Positions 18,369-26,913 are shown, numbered from the stretch's first letter. The stretch: 42,233 nucleotides of DNA from Xenococcaceae cyanobacterium MO_188.B32 (GCA_030065635.1 JASJDJ010000046.1:1-42233); one strand, 5' to 3'. The notes: a model not told the origin generated them from the letters alone. Translations and numbers: made by a program.

Positions 18369-20324
18369 TTATACTTGAGCTTCAACTTCTTTTTGAGCAG
18401 AAGAACGACGACGACGGCGACGGCGACTGTTATTAGTATCATCATTGTCTGCTAAAGATTCGTCAGAATTAGTATTTTCTGAGGGAACATTCCCTGCTTC
18501 AACTTGAGACCCGGTATCTTCTATCTGTTCTCCTTCAACTTTAATAGGGTTAAGAGAAACAGTAGATTTAGGCTCGGTGGATTCTACAACATTTTCTTCT
18601 CCAGGCGTTTTAATCTTAATCAAAACAGATTTTGGGTCTTTAAATTCTTGTTCTAGACGAATTAGAGGAGAGACTCCCATTAGAGCATACATTTCTTGCT
18701 CTAATTTGCTCATTTCTACCGAAACTTTTTCTAGAGTTGCTTCTTCTCGACGAGAGGAACGATTTGAGGAAGAAGGACGAGATTTACGCTCTTCATAATT
18801 ATTAGTTTCGATCTCTACAGTTCTAGTTATAGGACTATCTCCATTACTCAATTCTTCTTTCATTAAGACTTCATTGAGACGGCGACGGCGACGGCGACGA
18901 TTATTACCGGAAACTCCTCCTTGTTCTTGATAACTAGGATGATGAATTAGTTCTAATGATTGAGGACTATTGGTGTAACTATAATCTAATAGGTCAGTTA
19001 ATTCATTGCCTTGGCTGTATTTATCTGAAATGTTAAGAACAATTGGTGGAGGAGTAATGGGCGGACTTTCTAAAGACTCACCTTCAGGTTTGCCTGGTAA
19101 ATGCGCTAAATGTCCTAAACCGCCACAACTGGGACAAATTTGACCGAATAGCTCGTAAATATTTTTCCCTTGACGTTTACGAGTTAATTCTACTAGACCC
19201 AATTCAGAAAGCTGAGCAATTTGCGGTCTAGCTTTATCTGCTTTTAAAGCCTTGTTAAAATGTTCTAGCAGTTTTAATTGGTCGCGTCGCGAGTCCATAT
19301 CGATAAAGTCAACGATAATCACCCCACCAATATTACGGAGACGCAACTGACGGGCTATTTCTGTAGCTGCTTCGCTATTCGTCCATAGAACTGTTTCCCT
19401 AGCGGTAGCGGAACGAGTAAAAGAACCAGAGTTAACATCAACTACAGTCAAAGCTTCCGTTGGTTCCATGATAATATAACCGCCAGAAGGCAACTCTACC
19501 CTTGGTTTAAGAGCTTCACGAATTGCTGCATTAACACGGTAATATTCGAGAATGGACTGGTTTTCTCGATGATAGTCAATAAATAGCCCTTGAGGAGAAC
19601 GACCAGCACTCCAGTTCATTAGTTGTTGCTTAACTCGTTTAACACCAGCTTGAGAATCAACTACTATGCTGTTTACTTCAGCAGAATACATATCCCTCAA
19701 TACTCGCTGAATAAAATCATCATCGCGATTGAGTAAGGCAGGTGGTTTAGTATAGCTAGCTTGATATTGGATAGATTCCCACTGTTTTTGCAGGAATTCC
19801 AAGTCTTCCATAATGGCTTCTTCTGCCTTTCCTTCTGCTTCCGTTCTTACGAGTAAACCCATACCAGCAGGTTTGACCAGAATAGCTAAAGCTCTGAGAC
19901 GGCTGCGTTCATTCTCGTCTCTAATTCTCCGCGATAATTTAACTCCTTTCCCATAAGGCATTAATACCAGATATCGACCGGGTAAAGTAATATTTCCTGT
20001 CAATCTCGGTCCTTTATTGCCTGTAGGCTCTTTCATTACCTGAACCAAGACCTTTTGCTGCGGAGTTAAGAGTTCGGTAATTGCAGATGCTGTTTTTTTC
20101 AAACGTAATGGGCCTAGATCGGTAACGTGAATGAAACCATTTCTTTCTGCATCGCCAATGTTAACAAAGGCTGCATCTATTCCTGGGATAACATTTTCTA
20201 CTGAACCAAGATAGATATCACTAACTTGCTGATTACCGGTGGCTACCACAAGCTCTTGTATGTGATCTTCCCAAAAAACGGCGGCGATATGATGCTGTTC
20301 CGCAATAATAATTTGTTTTGGCAT
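18369..20324 (-). CDS. rne: Ribonuclease E/G
   Basis: 651 aa, cyanobacterial size. It is the endonuclease that starts mRNA decay and processes rRNA and tRNA precursors. The S1 domain is around residues 35-110. Catalytic metal-binding aspartates are D296 (VVDVNSGSF) and D339 (IIVDFIDM), and the zinc-link cysteines are C397/C400 (CPSCGG). The C-terminal half is a low-complexity tail with two arginine runs: RRRRRRR near 475-482 and RRRRRRRSSA at 634-643. The second matches the C-terminal nonapeptide reported to recruit polynucleotide phosphorylase in cyanobacteria. The start ATG at 20324 has a clear GAGGAAAA ribosome site. About 0.6 kb of non-coding DNA lies upstream; cyanobacterial rne genes are reported to be autoregulated through a long 5' leader. 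rnhB follows at once. Confidence 0.95.
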   Translation of the reverse strand: MPKQIIIAEQHHIAAVFWEDHIQELVVATGNQQVSDIYLGSVENVIPGIDAAFVNIGDAERNGFIHVTDLGPLRLKKTASAITELLTPQQKVLVQVMKEPTGNKGPRLTGNITLPGRYLVLMPYGKGVKLSRRIRDENERSRLRALAILVKPAGMGLLVRTEAEGKAEEAIMEDLEFLQKQWESIQYQASYTKPPALLNRDDDFIQRVLRDMYSAEVNSIVVDSQAGVKRVKQQLMNWSAGRSPQGLFIDYHRENQSILEYYRVNAAIREALKPRVELPSGGYIIMEPTEALTVVDVNSGSFTRSATARETVLWTNSEAATEIARQLRLRNIGGVIIVDFIDMDSRRDQLKLLEHFNKALKADKARPQIAQLSELGLVELTRKRQGKNIYELFGQICPSCGGLGHLAHLPGKPEGESLESPPITPPPIVLNISDKYSQGNELTDLLDYSYTNSPQSLELIHHPSYQEQGGVSGNNRRRRRRRLNEVLMKEELSNGDSPITRTVEIETNNYEERKSRPSSSNRSSRREEATLEKVSVEMSKLEQEMYALMGVSPLIRLEQEFKDPKSVLIKIKTPGEENVVESTEPKSTVSLNPIKVEGEQIEDTGSQVEAGNVPSENTNSDESLADNDDTNNSRRRRRRRSSAQKEVEAQV

Positions 20325-20918
20325 TAATTTTCCTCAAAATTTTCTCACAAGTTGAGACACCCAATCGCTGTGTCTGCCAACATTGCTAGATTTAAAATAC
20401 GTATAAAATGGGTAATTAATCTTTATTTAATTTAAAGATTATTCAGGCACAACCAAAAATTTAGATAGATGATTACTCTAACTGCTTAACTAGAGCTTTA
20501 AGTGATTTTCCTGCTTACGGAAAGCTTTTTTAACTAGAAAAACTAGATTAAAGCTTAAGCCGAAAATTCGGTTGAGCTGATACTATAGCTGTGGTTATAA
20601 CTTAATTACAGCTGCTTAAGGGTGGTGAATTTTATCAAGACACCTAGCGTTCGATTTTTTAGGCTAGTTCTTCTATCATCGATCATTTTACACCACAGAA
20701 TTACAGTGGGGGTAGTTAGATCGAATTTTAACTTGAATATAACCTTGTCTGACAACTTTTGACAAGAAAATTGTTTTTTTTACCTTTGTAATATACTCGG
20801 TTTAGACAAGGTATCTATTATGAACTGGGACTTTAAGCAACTAACAAAACTCACATCTCATGAAGAGCGAAGCAACGCCCGCGAACCGTATCCTCTTGTT
20901 TAGGCAGTGTTATTATTT
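20325..20918. other. Long intergenic region upstream of rne
   Basis: 594 bases, AT-rich, between the rne start and the stop of the cysteine desulfurase gene, both on the minus strand. It probably contains the rne promoter and a long rne 5' leader. I see several small inverted repeats (AAGCTTTTTTAACTAG facing CTAGATTAAAGCTT near 20522-20556; CCGAAAATTCGG at about 20560-20571). There is also a T-run near 20773-20781. A 27-codon frame on the plus strand (20820-20903) is not convincing. No known RNA gene is recognised. Confidence 0.55.
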
Positions 20919-22136
20919 TTACACCGAATCACTGTTAGCTTGAAAAAGTGCAGACTCCTGAGAAACTATCTGGGTATGATTATTTTTAGCTTGACGTAAA
21001 GCACAAATAATCGCGATCGCTTCAGAACCTATTTTCTCTATTTCTGCTTCTGTATTAAACCTGCCAATGCCAAAACGCAGAGAAGCATAAGCTAATTGGC
21101 TAGAATGCCCTAAAGCGGTTAAGACATGGGAAGGTGCAGTAGAAGTACTAGAACAAGCCGAACCAGAAGAGAGGGCAACTATAGGTTGCAACCCCAGCAA
21201 CAAAGCAGAACCATCTACTCTTTCTACACTAACATTTAGATTGCCTGGAAGACGTTTAGTTGGATGACCATTAAGTTGAATTCCTTCTATTTTACTCAGG
21301 ATAGACCAAAGCTTCTCTCTTAACTGAAGTTGACGCACCGATTCTGATTCTATTTCTGTTAATCCCAATTCAACTGCCTTAGCAAAGCCAACAATTTGAG
21401 GTGTATAGATAGTACCGGAACGAAATCCTTTTTCTTGTCCTCCCCCGTGCATTTGAGCAGCTAGACGAACTCTAGGGTTACGGCGACGAACATATAAAGC
21501 CCCAATACCCTTTGGTCCATAAACTTTATGGGCTGTTAAAGACATTAAATCGATGTTCATTTCCTCTACATCTAAAGGAATTTTAGCGATCGCCTGAGCA
21601 GCATCGGTATGAAACAAAACTTCATGTTTATGGCAGATTGCGCCAATTTCTGCCAGGGGTTGCAGTACTCCAATTTCATTATTAGCTGCCATTACCGAAA
21701 CTAAAATAGTATCGGGACGAATAGCTTGCTCTAGTTGCTCTAAATCGACTAACCCGTCTTGACTAACTGGTAGATAAGTTACTTCAAAGCCCAGAGTTTG
21801 CAAATATTTACAAGGATCGAGAACGGCTCGATGCTCGGTTTGCACGGCGATCAGATGCTTGCCTTGGCTAAAATAAGCTTCTGCTACCCCTTTAATAGCT
21901 AAGTTATTCGCTTCCGTTGCTCCACTGGTAAAAATAATTTCTGTAGGAGTAGCATTAATGGCATCAGCAATAGTTTGACGGGCAGTTTTGACTCCTGCTT
22001 CCGCTTCCCAACCATAAGCATGAGTGAGACTAGAAGGATTGCCAAAACGCTCGGTAAAGTAGGGTATCATTGCATCTAGCACCCTGGTATCCATGGGTGT
22101 AGTTGCATGGCAATCTAAATAGATAGGACGAGACAT
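20919..22136 (-). CDS. Cysteine desulfurase (IscS/NifS type)
   Basis: 405 aa. This PLP enzyme takes sulfur from cysteine, giving alanine and an enzyme persulfide for Fe-S cluster, thiamine or tRNA sulfur. The N-terminus MSRPIYLDCHATTPMDTRV is typical. The PLP lysine is in SLTAHKVYGPKGIGALY, cofactor-contacting residues in FTSGATEANNLA and FHTDAAQ, and the active-site cysteine in the SSGSACSS loop, the longer-loop group I (IscS/NifS) form. The C-terminal tail after ALRQAKNN is non-conserved. No iscU or iscA is adjacent; the nearest A-type protein is at 9544. The gene lies downstream of a broken glycosyltransferase gene on the same strand, a chance neighbour. Confidence 0.92.
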   Translation of the reverse strand: MSRPIYLDCHATTPMDTRVLDAMIPYFTERFGNPSSLTHAYGWEAEAGVKTARQTIADAINATPTEIIFTSGATEANNLAIKGVAEAYFSQGKHLIAVQTEHRAVLDPCKYLQTLGFEVTYLPVSQDGLVDLEQLEQAIRPDTILVSVMAANNEIGVLQPLAEIGAICHKHEVLFHTDAAQAIAKIPLDVEEMNIDLMSLTAHKVYGPKGIGALYVRRRNPRVRLAAQMHGGGQEKGFRSGTIYTPQIVGFAKAVELGLTEIESESVRQLQLREKLWSILSKIEGIQLNGHPTKRLPGNLNVSVERVDGSALLLGLQPIVALSSGSACSSTSTAPSHVLTALGHSSQLAYASLRFGIGRFNTEAEIEKIGSEAIAIICALRQAKNNHTQIVSQESALFQANSDSV

Positions 22137-22149
22137 AAAATTTTGTTTT

Positions 22150-22792
22150 CTAATTTTGTGTTAGTTGCCATAGACTTTGTTTTCGACCTCGATAAACAAC
22201 ATCTATTTTGTAATTGTGCTGCTCTAGTTCAGAACGTAATTTCTTTGATGGCTGAATAAAAAAGATACTGTCATGACCATCAGGAATTTCTAAGGTATCA
22301 GTTTTATTCACTATCAGTAATTTTACTTTTGAATCTAAGATATGGCTAAGAGGCAAAGTCTTAAATGCATCCTCGACTATAAGCAAAGGTTTATTTTGTT
22401 GGTTAATTACAAAAGTCACTTGCCGTTTGTCGTAACTCGTAGTTCTTTTGTTCCATCAAAAATCTGATTGAGAGCTAATTAAACATGATATTAAACCCCC
22501 AGCAATTACTACAATTGTAACTAACTGCCATATCTTTTGTTGCATCTAATTTTTGATATTCATTGTAAAGCTCTTTAATATCGGTAACTTCATTTTCAAA
22601 GTTTTCTTGTTGTACTTGCGATCTTGTATGACCAGAAATCATCAAGGAAGTAAAACACTCATCTCCCCAATAAATTTTTTGTTCGAGATTGACAAATCTA
22701 AACAATAAACCAATTGCCAATACAATTAAAATCAGAAAATTCCAAGATTTTCTCGCAAATAAGCAACTTTTACTGGGTATTTGTTGTTTCAT
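22150..22792 (-). pseudogene. Remnant of a GT39-like membrane glycosyltransferase
   Basis: Two short frames look like the two ends of one cyanobacterial GT39/PMT-like glycosyltransferase, a family of about 500-600 aa multi-pass membrane proteins. The upstream frame (22475-22792, 105 aa) has a basic start and the first membrane segment. It then has FRFVNLEQKIYWGDECFTSLMISGHT, which fits the family's first luminal loop with its acidic WxDE-type catalytic motif (here GDE). The downstream frame (22150-22419, 89 aa) resembles the family's soluble C-terminal tail (KPLLIVEDAFKTLPLSHIL ... KIDVVYRG ... LWQL). The roughly 10 membrane segments that should lie between are missing, replaced by about 55 bases with stops, so a large internal deletion is inferred. 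The family link is from memory of sequence blocks. Confidence 0.6.
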
Positions 22793-22958
22793 TGTTTAAT
22801 TTGGTGTTATTTGTCACAAAAAATCAATAAGATATACTAATCAAGAAATTAAAAACTAATAAGATATTGCTCAATTTGATGAAATATAAGAAGTACTATA
22901 AATTGCAATTATAAATTAGCAATCAAATCAATATTGAGTTCAAATCCAAATTATCATT

Positions 22959-23453
22959 ATGGCAAAGTGCGCGCTCGCTCTGGGTAGTAATCTGGGTAAT
23001 TCTTTAGATACCGCAGCCAATGCCCTCAAAGCATTAACTAATATACCAGGAGTTGATTTAATCGCAACTTCTAGTTGGTATCAAACTAAACCTGTTGGTC
23101 CACCTCAACCTGATTATGTTAATGGTTGTGTTGTCTTGCAAGTTCAACAAAATCCAGAAGAATTATTAACTATTCTGCAAGCGATAGAATTGCAATTTGG
23201 CAGAGTAAGAACAGAAAAATGGGGAGCAAGAACCTTAGACTTGGATATTCTTCTCTACGAAGATTTAGTTATGCAAACTCCCAACCTGACTATTCCCCAT
23301 ACCCATCTAAGAGAAAGAGCCTTTGTATTAGTTCCTTTAGCCGAGATTGCACCCAATTGGATCGAACCTGTCAGCAAAAAAGCGATCGCGCAGTTAGCTA
23401 AAGAGGTAGACTGTACAGGAGTGAAATTAATAGACCCTAATGACATCAGCTAA
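22959..23453 (+). CDS. folK: 2-amino-4-hydroxy-6-hydroxymethyldihydropteridine pyrophosphokinase
   Basis: 164 aa, normal for HPPK. It transfers pyrophosphate from ATP to 6-hydroxymethyl-dihydropterin in folate synthesis. Motifs: ALALGSNLGN at the N-terminus, TSSWYQTKPVGPPQPDYVNGCV, and the signature RTEKWGARTLDLDILLYED, with the metal-binding DLDI aspartates and the conserved basic and tryptophan residues. IPHTHLRERAFVLVPLAEIAP closes the family match. The 3' end overlaps the Nudix gene by 14 bases in another frame, so the two are translationally coupled. Confidence 0.96.
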   Translation: MAKCALALGSNLGNSLDTAANALKALTNIPGVDLIATSSWYQTKPVGPPQPDYVNGCVVLQVQQNPEELLTILQAIELQFGRVRTEKWGARTLDLDILLYEDLVMQTPNLTIPHTHLRERAFVLVPLAEIAPNWIEPVSKKAIAQLAKEVDCTGVKLIDPNDIS

Positions 23454-23985
23454 AGAACCCTCAAAAATTTTACAACAACGTCTTTTTTACAAAGGTCGTA
23501 AATTTGATTATGAAGTAATTAAACTCCACTTGCCCAATGGAGTAGAAGGAGATTGGGAATGTATTCGCCACCCTGGTGGTGCTTTAGCTGTTCCTATTAC
23601 TCCAGAAGGTAAATTAGTTTTAGTCAGACAGTATCGCTTTACTTGTGCGGGAAGATTGCTAGAATTTCCTGCCGGCACAGTAGAAGCAAATGAAGACCCA
23701 GCCAAAACCATTAAAAGAGAAATTGAGGAAGAAACAGGTTATAGAGCAGGAAAATGGCGAGATTTAGGTAAATTTCCCCTTGCTCCTGGCTATTCTGATG
23801 AATATATCTATGCTTTTTTAGCAGAGGATTTAGAGAAACTAGAAATGCCACCACAACAAGACGAAGATGAAGACATCGAAGTAGTTTTAATGAGTCCTCA
23901 AGAATTAGAAAAAGCCATTTTAACTGGAGAACCTGTAGATGCTAAATCTATTGCCAGCTACTTTTTAGCCCGTCCATTTCTGTAG
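23440..23985 (+). CDS. Nudix hydrolase, ADP-ribose pyrophosphatase type
   Basis: 181 aa. A complete Nudix box starts at GTVEANEDPAK and runs through REIEEETGY (G-x5-E-x7-REUxEExGU). It is preceded by AVPITPEGKLVLVRQYRFTCAGRLLEFPAG, the layout of ADP-ribose/nucleoside diphosphate sugar pyrophosphatases. The enzyme would clear ADP-ribose or related compounds; exact substrate is not visible. It overlaps folK by 14 bases. Pairing of a Nudix gene with folK is suggestive, because a Nudix enzyme also removes pyrophosphate in the folate pathway, but the motif layout here favours the ADP-ribose group. The stop codon TAG (23983-23985) lies inside a 30-bp palindromic repeat. Confidence 0.9.
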   Translation: MTSAKEPSKILQQRLFYKGRKFDYEVIKLHLPNGVEGDWECIRHPGGALAVPITPEGKLVLVRQYRFTCAGRLLEFPAGTVEANEDPAKTIKREIEEETGYRAGKWRDLGKFPLAPGYSDEYIYAFLAEDLEKLEMPPQQDEDEDIEVVLMSPQELEKAILTGEPVDAKSIASYFLARPFL

Positions 23986-24010
23986 GGGCGGTTCGCGAAC
24001 CGCCCCTACA
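23981..24010. repeat. Perfect 30-bp palindrome at the Nudix stop codon
   Basis: The half-arm TGTAGGGGCGGTTCG (23981-23995) is followed directly by its exact reverse complement (23996-24010), with the central GCGC/TTCGCGAA core at the symmetry point. It sits between two convergent genes and could fold into a strong hairpin. The same sequence with two symmetric changes occurs at 42205. Confidence 0.95.
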
Positions 24011-24015
24011 GATGT

Positions 24016-24681
24016 TTACGATAATTCTTCTGTCAGCATATTTTGATATATCTGCGGTAAATACTTGCTCATCGAATTAGTTTCGATGCCATAACCTAAA
24101 CTAGTCCAAGTACCAGACAACAAACGCAATACTTGTTTGGTTTTTCCTTCTCTTAATAGCTTAGGTATATCTGCACCCCAAGCTGTGGAGTCACTCAACC
24201 AGTCATGAACTACTTTGTCTTGATATTCTGGCTCAAAACTATAACTTTTCCACCACAGTAACCCAGATGGTTTGGGATGATATCTTTTAGCTTTTTCAGA
24301 CCAAGTATAGTCGAGAAATTGATAGCGTCCCGCAGCGGTAGTACAGTTACCAATATTAGGACCAGCTACGATGGGAACACATAATTCAGGGTGACGACTG
24401 AGATCTTCAGCATATCGATTGCCATAAATTACGTGATAGGGTCGAGTAACATTAGCCTCACTAGCGGTGATAGTCCGCATTAAAGCACGAATATAGGGGT
24501 CTCCTCCTTTCATAGCTAAGGGTCTTGTCCCCCTAATTGTCAGAGGATAATCAGAATAAGATAAAGGCGGTCGCTTTTCCTTAAATATGTATCCCTGTAG
24601 ATTGGATAGAACAAAAAATAAACTAGCGCTCGAGATTAATTTAAGCCCTAAGTTAGCTTTCCGAATAGTTTTTTTAAGCAT
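24016..24681 (-). CDS. Lambda-R-like (GH104) lysozyme/transglycosylase, membrane-anchored or secreted
   Basis: 221 aa. A basic N-terminus and hydrophobic segment (residues about 14-31, LKLISSASLFFVLSNLQGY) indicate a signal anchor or signal peptide. The rest resembles the phage lambda endolysin R family: IRALMRTITASEAN with the likely catalytic glutamate, YHVIYGNRYAEDLSRHP, CTTAAGRYQFLDYTWSEKAK, YQDKVVHDWL and LSGTWTSLGYG. These enzymes cut the glycan strand of peptidoglycan by a lytic transglycosylase mechanism. No holin, spanin or other phage gene is nearby, so it looks like a cellular wall-remodelling enzyme. It ends next to a 30-bp palindrome. Confidence 0.8.
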   Translation of the reverse strand: MLKKTIRKANLGLKLISSASLFFVLSNLQGYIFKEKRPPLSYSDYPLTIRGTRPLAMKGGDPYIRALMRTITASEANVTRPYHVIYGNRYAEDLSRHPELCVPIVAGPNIGNCTTAAGRYQFLDYTWSEKAKRYHPKPSGLLWWKSYSFEPEYQDKVVHDWLSDSTAWGADIPKLLREGKTKQVLRLLSGTWTSLGYGIETNSMSKYLPQIYQNMLTEELS

Positions 24682-24714
24682 TAGGTATGGCTGTCTGACA
24701 TTGAGTATCGATTA

Positions 24715-25374
24715 TCAAGCTACGCTAGTAAATAATTGTGACCAGCTTTTGTCTTCTGCTTCTGGACTAGCGACTATTTCCACAATTTTATTCTTAGCTG
24801 CTGGCTGAAAGAGAGCTTCTAAACAGACTTGAGCAACTTTAGGGCGAGGAATACTTCCTTCAAAGAGAGTATCTGCGGATGACATGATAATTCGATCTGC
24901 GTTATCTTCGTTTTTAAGACCCCCTGGTCTGACAATGGTATAAGTCAAACCGCTTTGCTGAATATATTTTTCAGCCTGTTTCTTCCAATACAAAATTAAC
25001 CAAAACAAGTTAAGGGGATGAAAAAACTTGGAAACACACAAAGACGAAACAATCACAAAATGTTCAATGTCAGACTGTTTGGCAACATTTACCAAATTTT
25101 TTGTTCCCTGGAAATCTATCTGGTAAGGGCCTGTAGGATCTAAACTGGGTGAAGCTCCAGTCGCACAAAGCAATACGCTACAATCGGTTAGTGCTGTTTT
25201 TAATGTCTCTGGTTTGAGGACATCTCCTACTACCAACTCCGCTTCTGAAGGAAGTATTTCTTTAGCTTGTTCTAAATTACGAACTAACGCTCGTACGGGA
25301 ATATTTTTTTGAACTAGTTGTTTAACAATGTTCCGTCCTGTTTGTCCTGTTGCTCCAGCAACTAATGCTTTCAT
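24715..25374 (-). CDS. Atypical SDR, NAD(P)-binding Rossmann protein
   Basis: 219 aa. The N-terminal glycine motif is VAGATGQTGRNIVKQL, typical of 'atypical' short-chain dehydrogenases (NmrA/Tic62-like group). VRALVRN with its basic residue after the second strand suggests NADPH. A HFVIVSSLCVSK block and SGLTYTIVRPGGL follow, but the classic YxxxK is not clean: the region reads WKKQAEKYIQQSG. In cyanobacteria and plastids such proteins act as redox-responsive scaffolds or reductases in thylakoid-related functions. The substrate cannot be told from sequence. The gene lies 33 bases upstream of the lysozyme-like gene on the same strand. Confidence 0.82.
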   Translation of the reverse strand: MKALVAGATGQTGRNIVKQLVQKNIPVRALVRNLEQAKEILPSEAELVVGDVLKPETLKTALTDCSVLLCATGASPSLDPTGPYQIDFQGTKNLVNVAKQSDIEHFVIVSSLCVSKFFHPLNLFWLILYWKKQAEKYIQQSGLTYTIVRPGGLKNEDNADRIIMSSADTLFEGSIPRPKVAQVCLEALFQPAAKNKIVEIVASPEAEDKSWSQLFTSVA

Positions 25375-25488
25375 AATAATCTCGATCGCACTAAATCTAA
25401 TTAAATGATGTTTAGCTGGTAATTAACTCTTTTATTGTAAGAAATTTAATAAGGGTAGCGTAAATAAATTTAGTAACCTGGAAATTGT

Positions 25489-26226
25489 ATGTATTCTAGA
25501 TTAATTAACGATCGACAAGTCAACCTATCAGAATTGCCAGCTTGTGAAGAAAATTTTATTGCTCACCATGATATTTACGAACAACAAAAATCTTTTTTAT
25601 TTCGGGTATCTTATCTCGGTTCTATGGAGATGTATAGCGATGCGGATACTGTTGCTGATTATTTAAATGCTCATGAAGGTTGGTTTTGTCGCTGTGCCCA
25701 ACCGATGAAAGTCGAACCAATAAACGATAATGGTTATATTTTAACGGTAGGTTGTTTTAATTCTCTTGGTTATGAAGTAGAACCCAAAATTGCCATAGTC
25801 TTAAATCCTCCTATAGATCGGGTATATACGATGAAAACTATTCCTGTAACCAATTATAATCCACCTGGTTACGAAGTTAACTACCGAGCTTCTATGGAAT
25901 TAAAAGAAAAAACCAGAGAAGAGAATGAGAAACAAAAACCAGCTATTAATTTTTTAAAAAATCAAAATAAAAAAACTATTCCAAATATAACTACTCAAGT
26001 TAATTGGACAATGAACTTAGCAGTTAAAGTAAAGTTTCCTAAATTTATCTACAAGTTATCTCCTAGCTTAATTCAATCGACAGGCGATCGCTTACTAGGA
26101 CAAATAATTCGCCAAATTTCTCCACGTTTAACTTATAAAGTCCAGCAAGACTTTCATACTCGTTATAATCTCCCCATTCCTCCTAAAAATACTATTAAAT
26201 TAGAAAAAGTTTCTGTTTCTGAGTAA
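25489..26226 (+). CDS. Uncharacterised cyanobacterial protein
   Basis: 245 aa, soluble, no signal peptide or membrane segment. The first 140 residues are predicted beta-rich (FRVSYLGSMEMYSDADTVADYLNAHEGWFCRCAQPMKVEPIN ... GYILTVGCFNSLGYEVEPKIAIVL). A charged lysine-glutamate linker (residues about 145-165) follows, then a second beta stretch and an amphipathic C-terminal part (LLGQIIRQISPRLTYKVQQDFHTRYNLPIPP). The layout is reminiscent of DUF1997/SRPBCC-like ligand-binding proteins such as the one encoded at 17011, but I cannot assign it with confidence. It is transcribed divergently from the atypical SDR. Confidence 0.65.
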   Translation: MYSRLINDRQVNLSELPACEENFIAHHDIYEQQKSFLFRVSYLGSMEMYSDADTVADYLNAHEGWFCRCAQPMKVEPINDNGYILTVGCFNSLGYEVEPKIAIVLNPPIDRVYTMKTIPVTNYNPPGYEVNYRASMELKEKTREENEKQKPAINFLKNQNKKTIPNITTQVNWTMNLAVKVKFPKFIYKLSPSLIQSTGDRLLGQIIRQISPRLTYKVQQDFHTRYNLPIPPKNTIKLEKVSVSE

Positions 26227-26239
26227 TAGTAAATGATTG

Positions 26240-26800
26240 TTAAATTTCATCCCAGTAAAAACGGTAAAAAAAGAAATCATTGATAAAAGGATGTTCGTTA
26301 GTAACATGATGAACAAATTTTTCGTCGATTAGCCTTTGCCCTAACCTCACAGCTTGTTCTATAGAAAGATTGAGATTTTTTGTCATCCATTCTACTGCTT
26401 CGCTACCAATAAAACATTTGGGATACAATACGAGATGATAGCGACGGTCTTTAATTTTAATTCCTCCTACATTTCGCATCCGAGCGACTACATCTTTGAT
26501 ATTGATGGTATTTACCACATCTAAAAAATACTGTTGCTTTGATAACTTTAAATTATAATCTTCAATCCAGATGGTTAATCCAGTAGTATCTTCTGTTAGA
26601 AGATACATAATTTTCCCTCTTCTTTTTAAAAAACTTTGTTTGCCATATTCTAAAGCTTCTTTTTGTTGATTTTTTAGAAAAAACTTATCTTTACAAAACA
26701 GTTTATTTTTATAAAAAATACCTGGTAAATTTTCTAGCCGATCGCCTTTTTGAGAAATTACATTACAGTAGGATATCTGTTCATTCGCTAAAATCTGCAC
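26240..26800 (-). CDS. DEP-domain protein
   Basis: 186 aa. The C-terminal part (about residues 115-186) is a DEP domain (DRRYHLVLYPKCFIGSEAVEWMTKN ... AVRLGQRLIDEKFVHHVTNEHPFINDFFFYRFY). It resembles the domain of Dishevelled/EGL-10/pleckstrin-type signalling proteins, which binds membranes or protein partners. The N-terminal part (RRGKIMYLLTEDTTGLTIWIEDYNLKLSKQQYFLDVV) is unknown and may be a small beta domain. Several in-frame starts are possible; an ATG at about residue 65 (KIM-YLL) would give a shorter protein. The gene converges with the unknown protein at 25489 (14-base gap). Confidence 0.72.
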   Translation of the reverse strand: MQILANEQISYCNVISQKGDRLENLPGIFYKNKLFCKDKFFLKNQQKEALEYGKQSFLKRRGKIMYLLTEDTTGLTIWIEDYNLKLSKQQYFLDVVNTINIKDVVARMRNVGGIKIKDRRYHLVLYPKCFIGSEAVEWMTKNLNLSIEQAVRLGQRLIDEKFVHHVTNEHPFINDFFFYRFYWDEI

Positions 26801-26913
26801 CTCAACTCGATCTCCTCAAACTTTACTAACGTAAAATTAAGTGGGGGAGGGTTGCAGAGCAAATCTACCTACACCCCATATTCACATTAGATCACATAAT
26901 TATTAAAATTAGC

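Noticed and set aside
20820-20903. 27-codon frame on the plus strand (MNWDFKQLTKLT...) with AAGG upstream
   Set aside because: The -35/-10-like boxes upstream are 24 bases apart, there is no family resemblance, and the frame lies in the upstream region of rne on the opposite strand. Too weak to call.
22475-22792. Independent 105-aa membrane protein
   Set aside because: Its sequence fits the N-terminal end of a GT39-like glycosyltransferase and the matching C-terminal end lies just downstream, so it is treated as part of one pseudogene.
24016-24681. Prophage
   Set aside because: The lysozyme-like gene is the only phage-like gene; there is no integrase, capsid, holin or att-like repeat around it.
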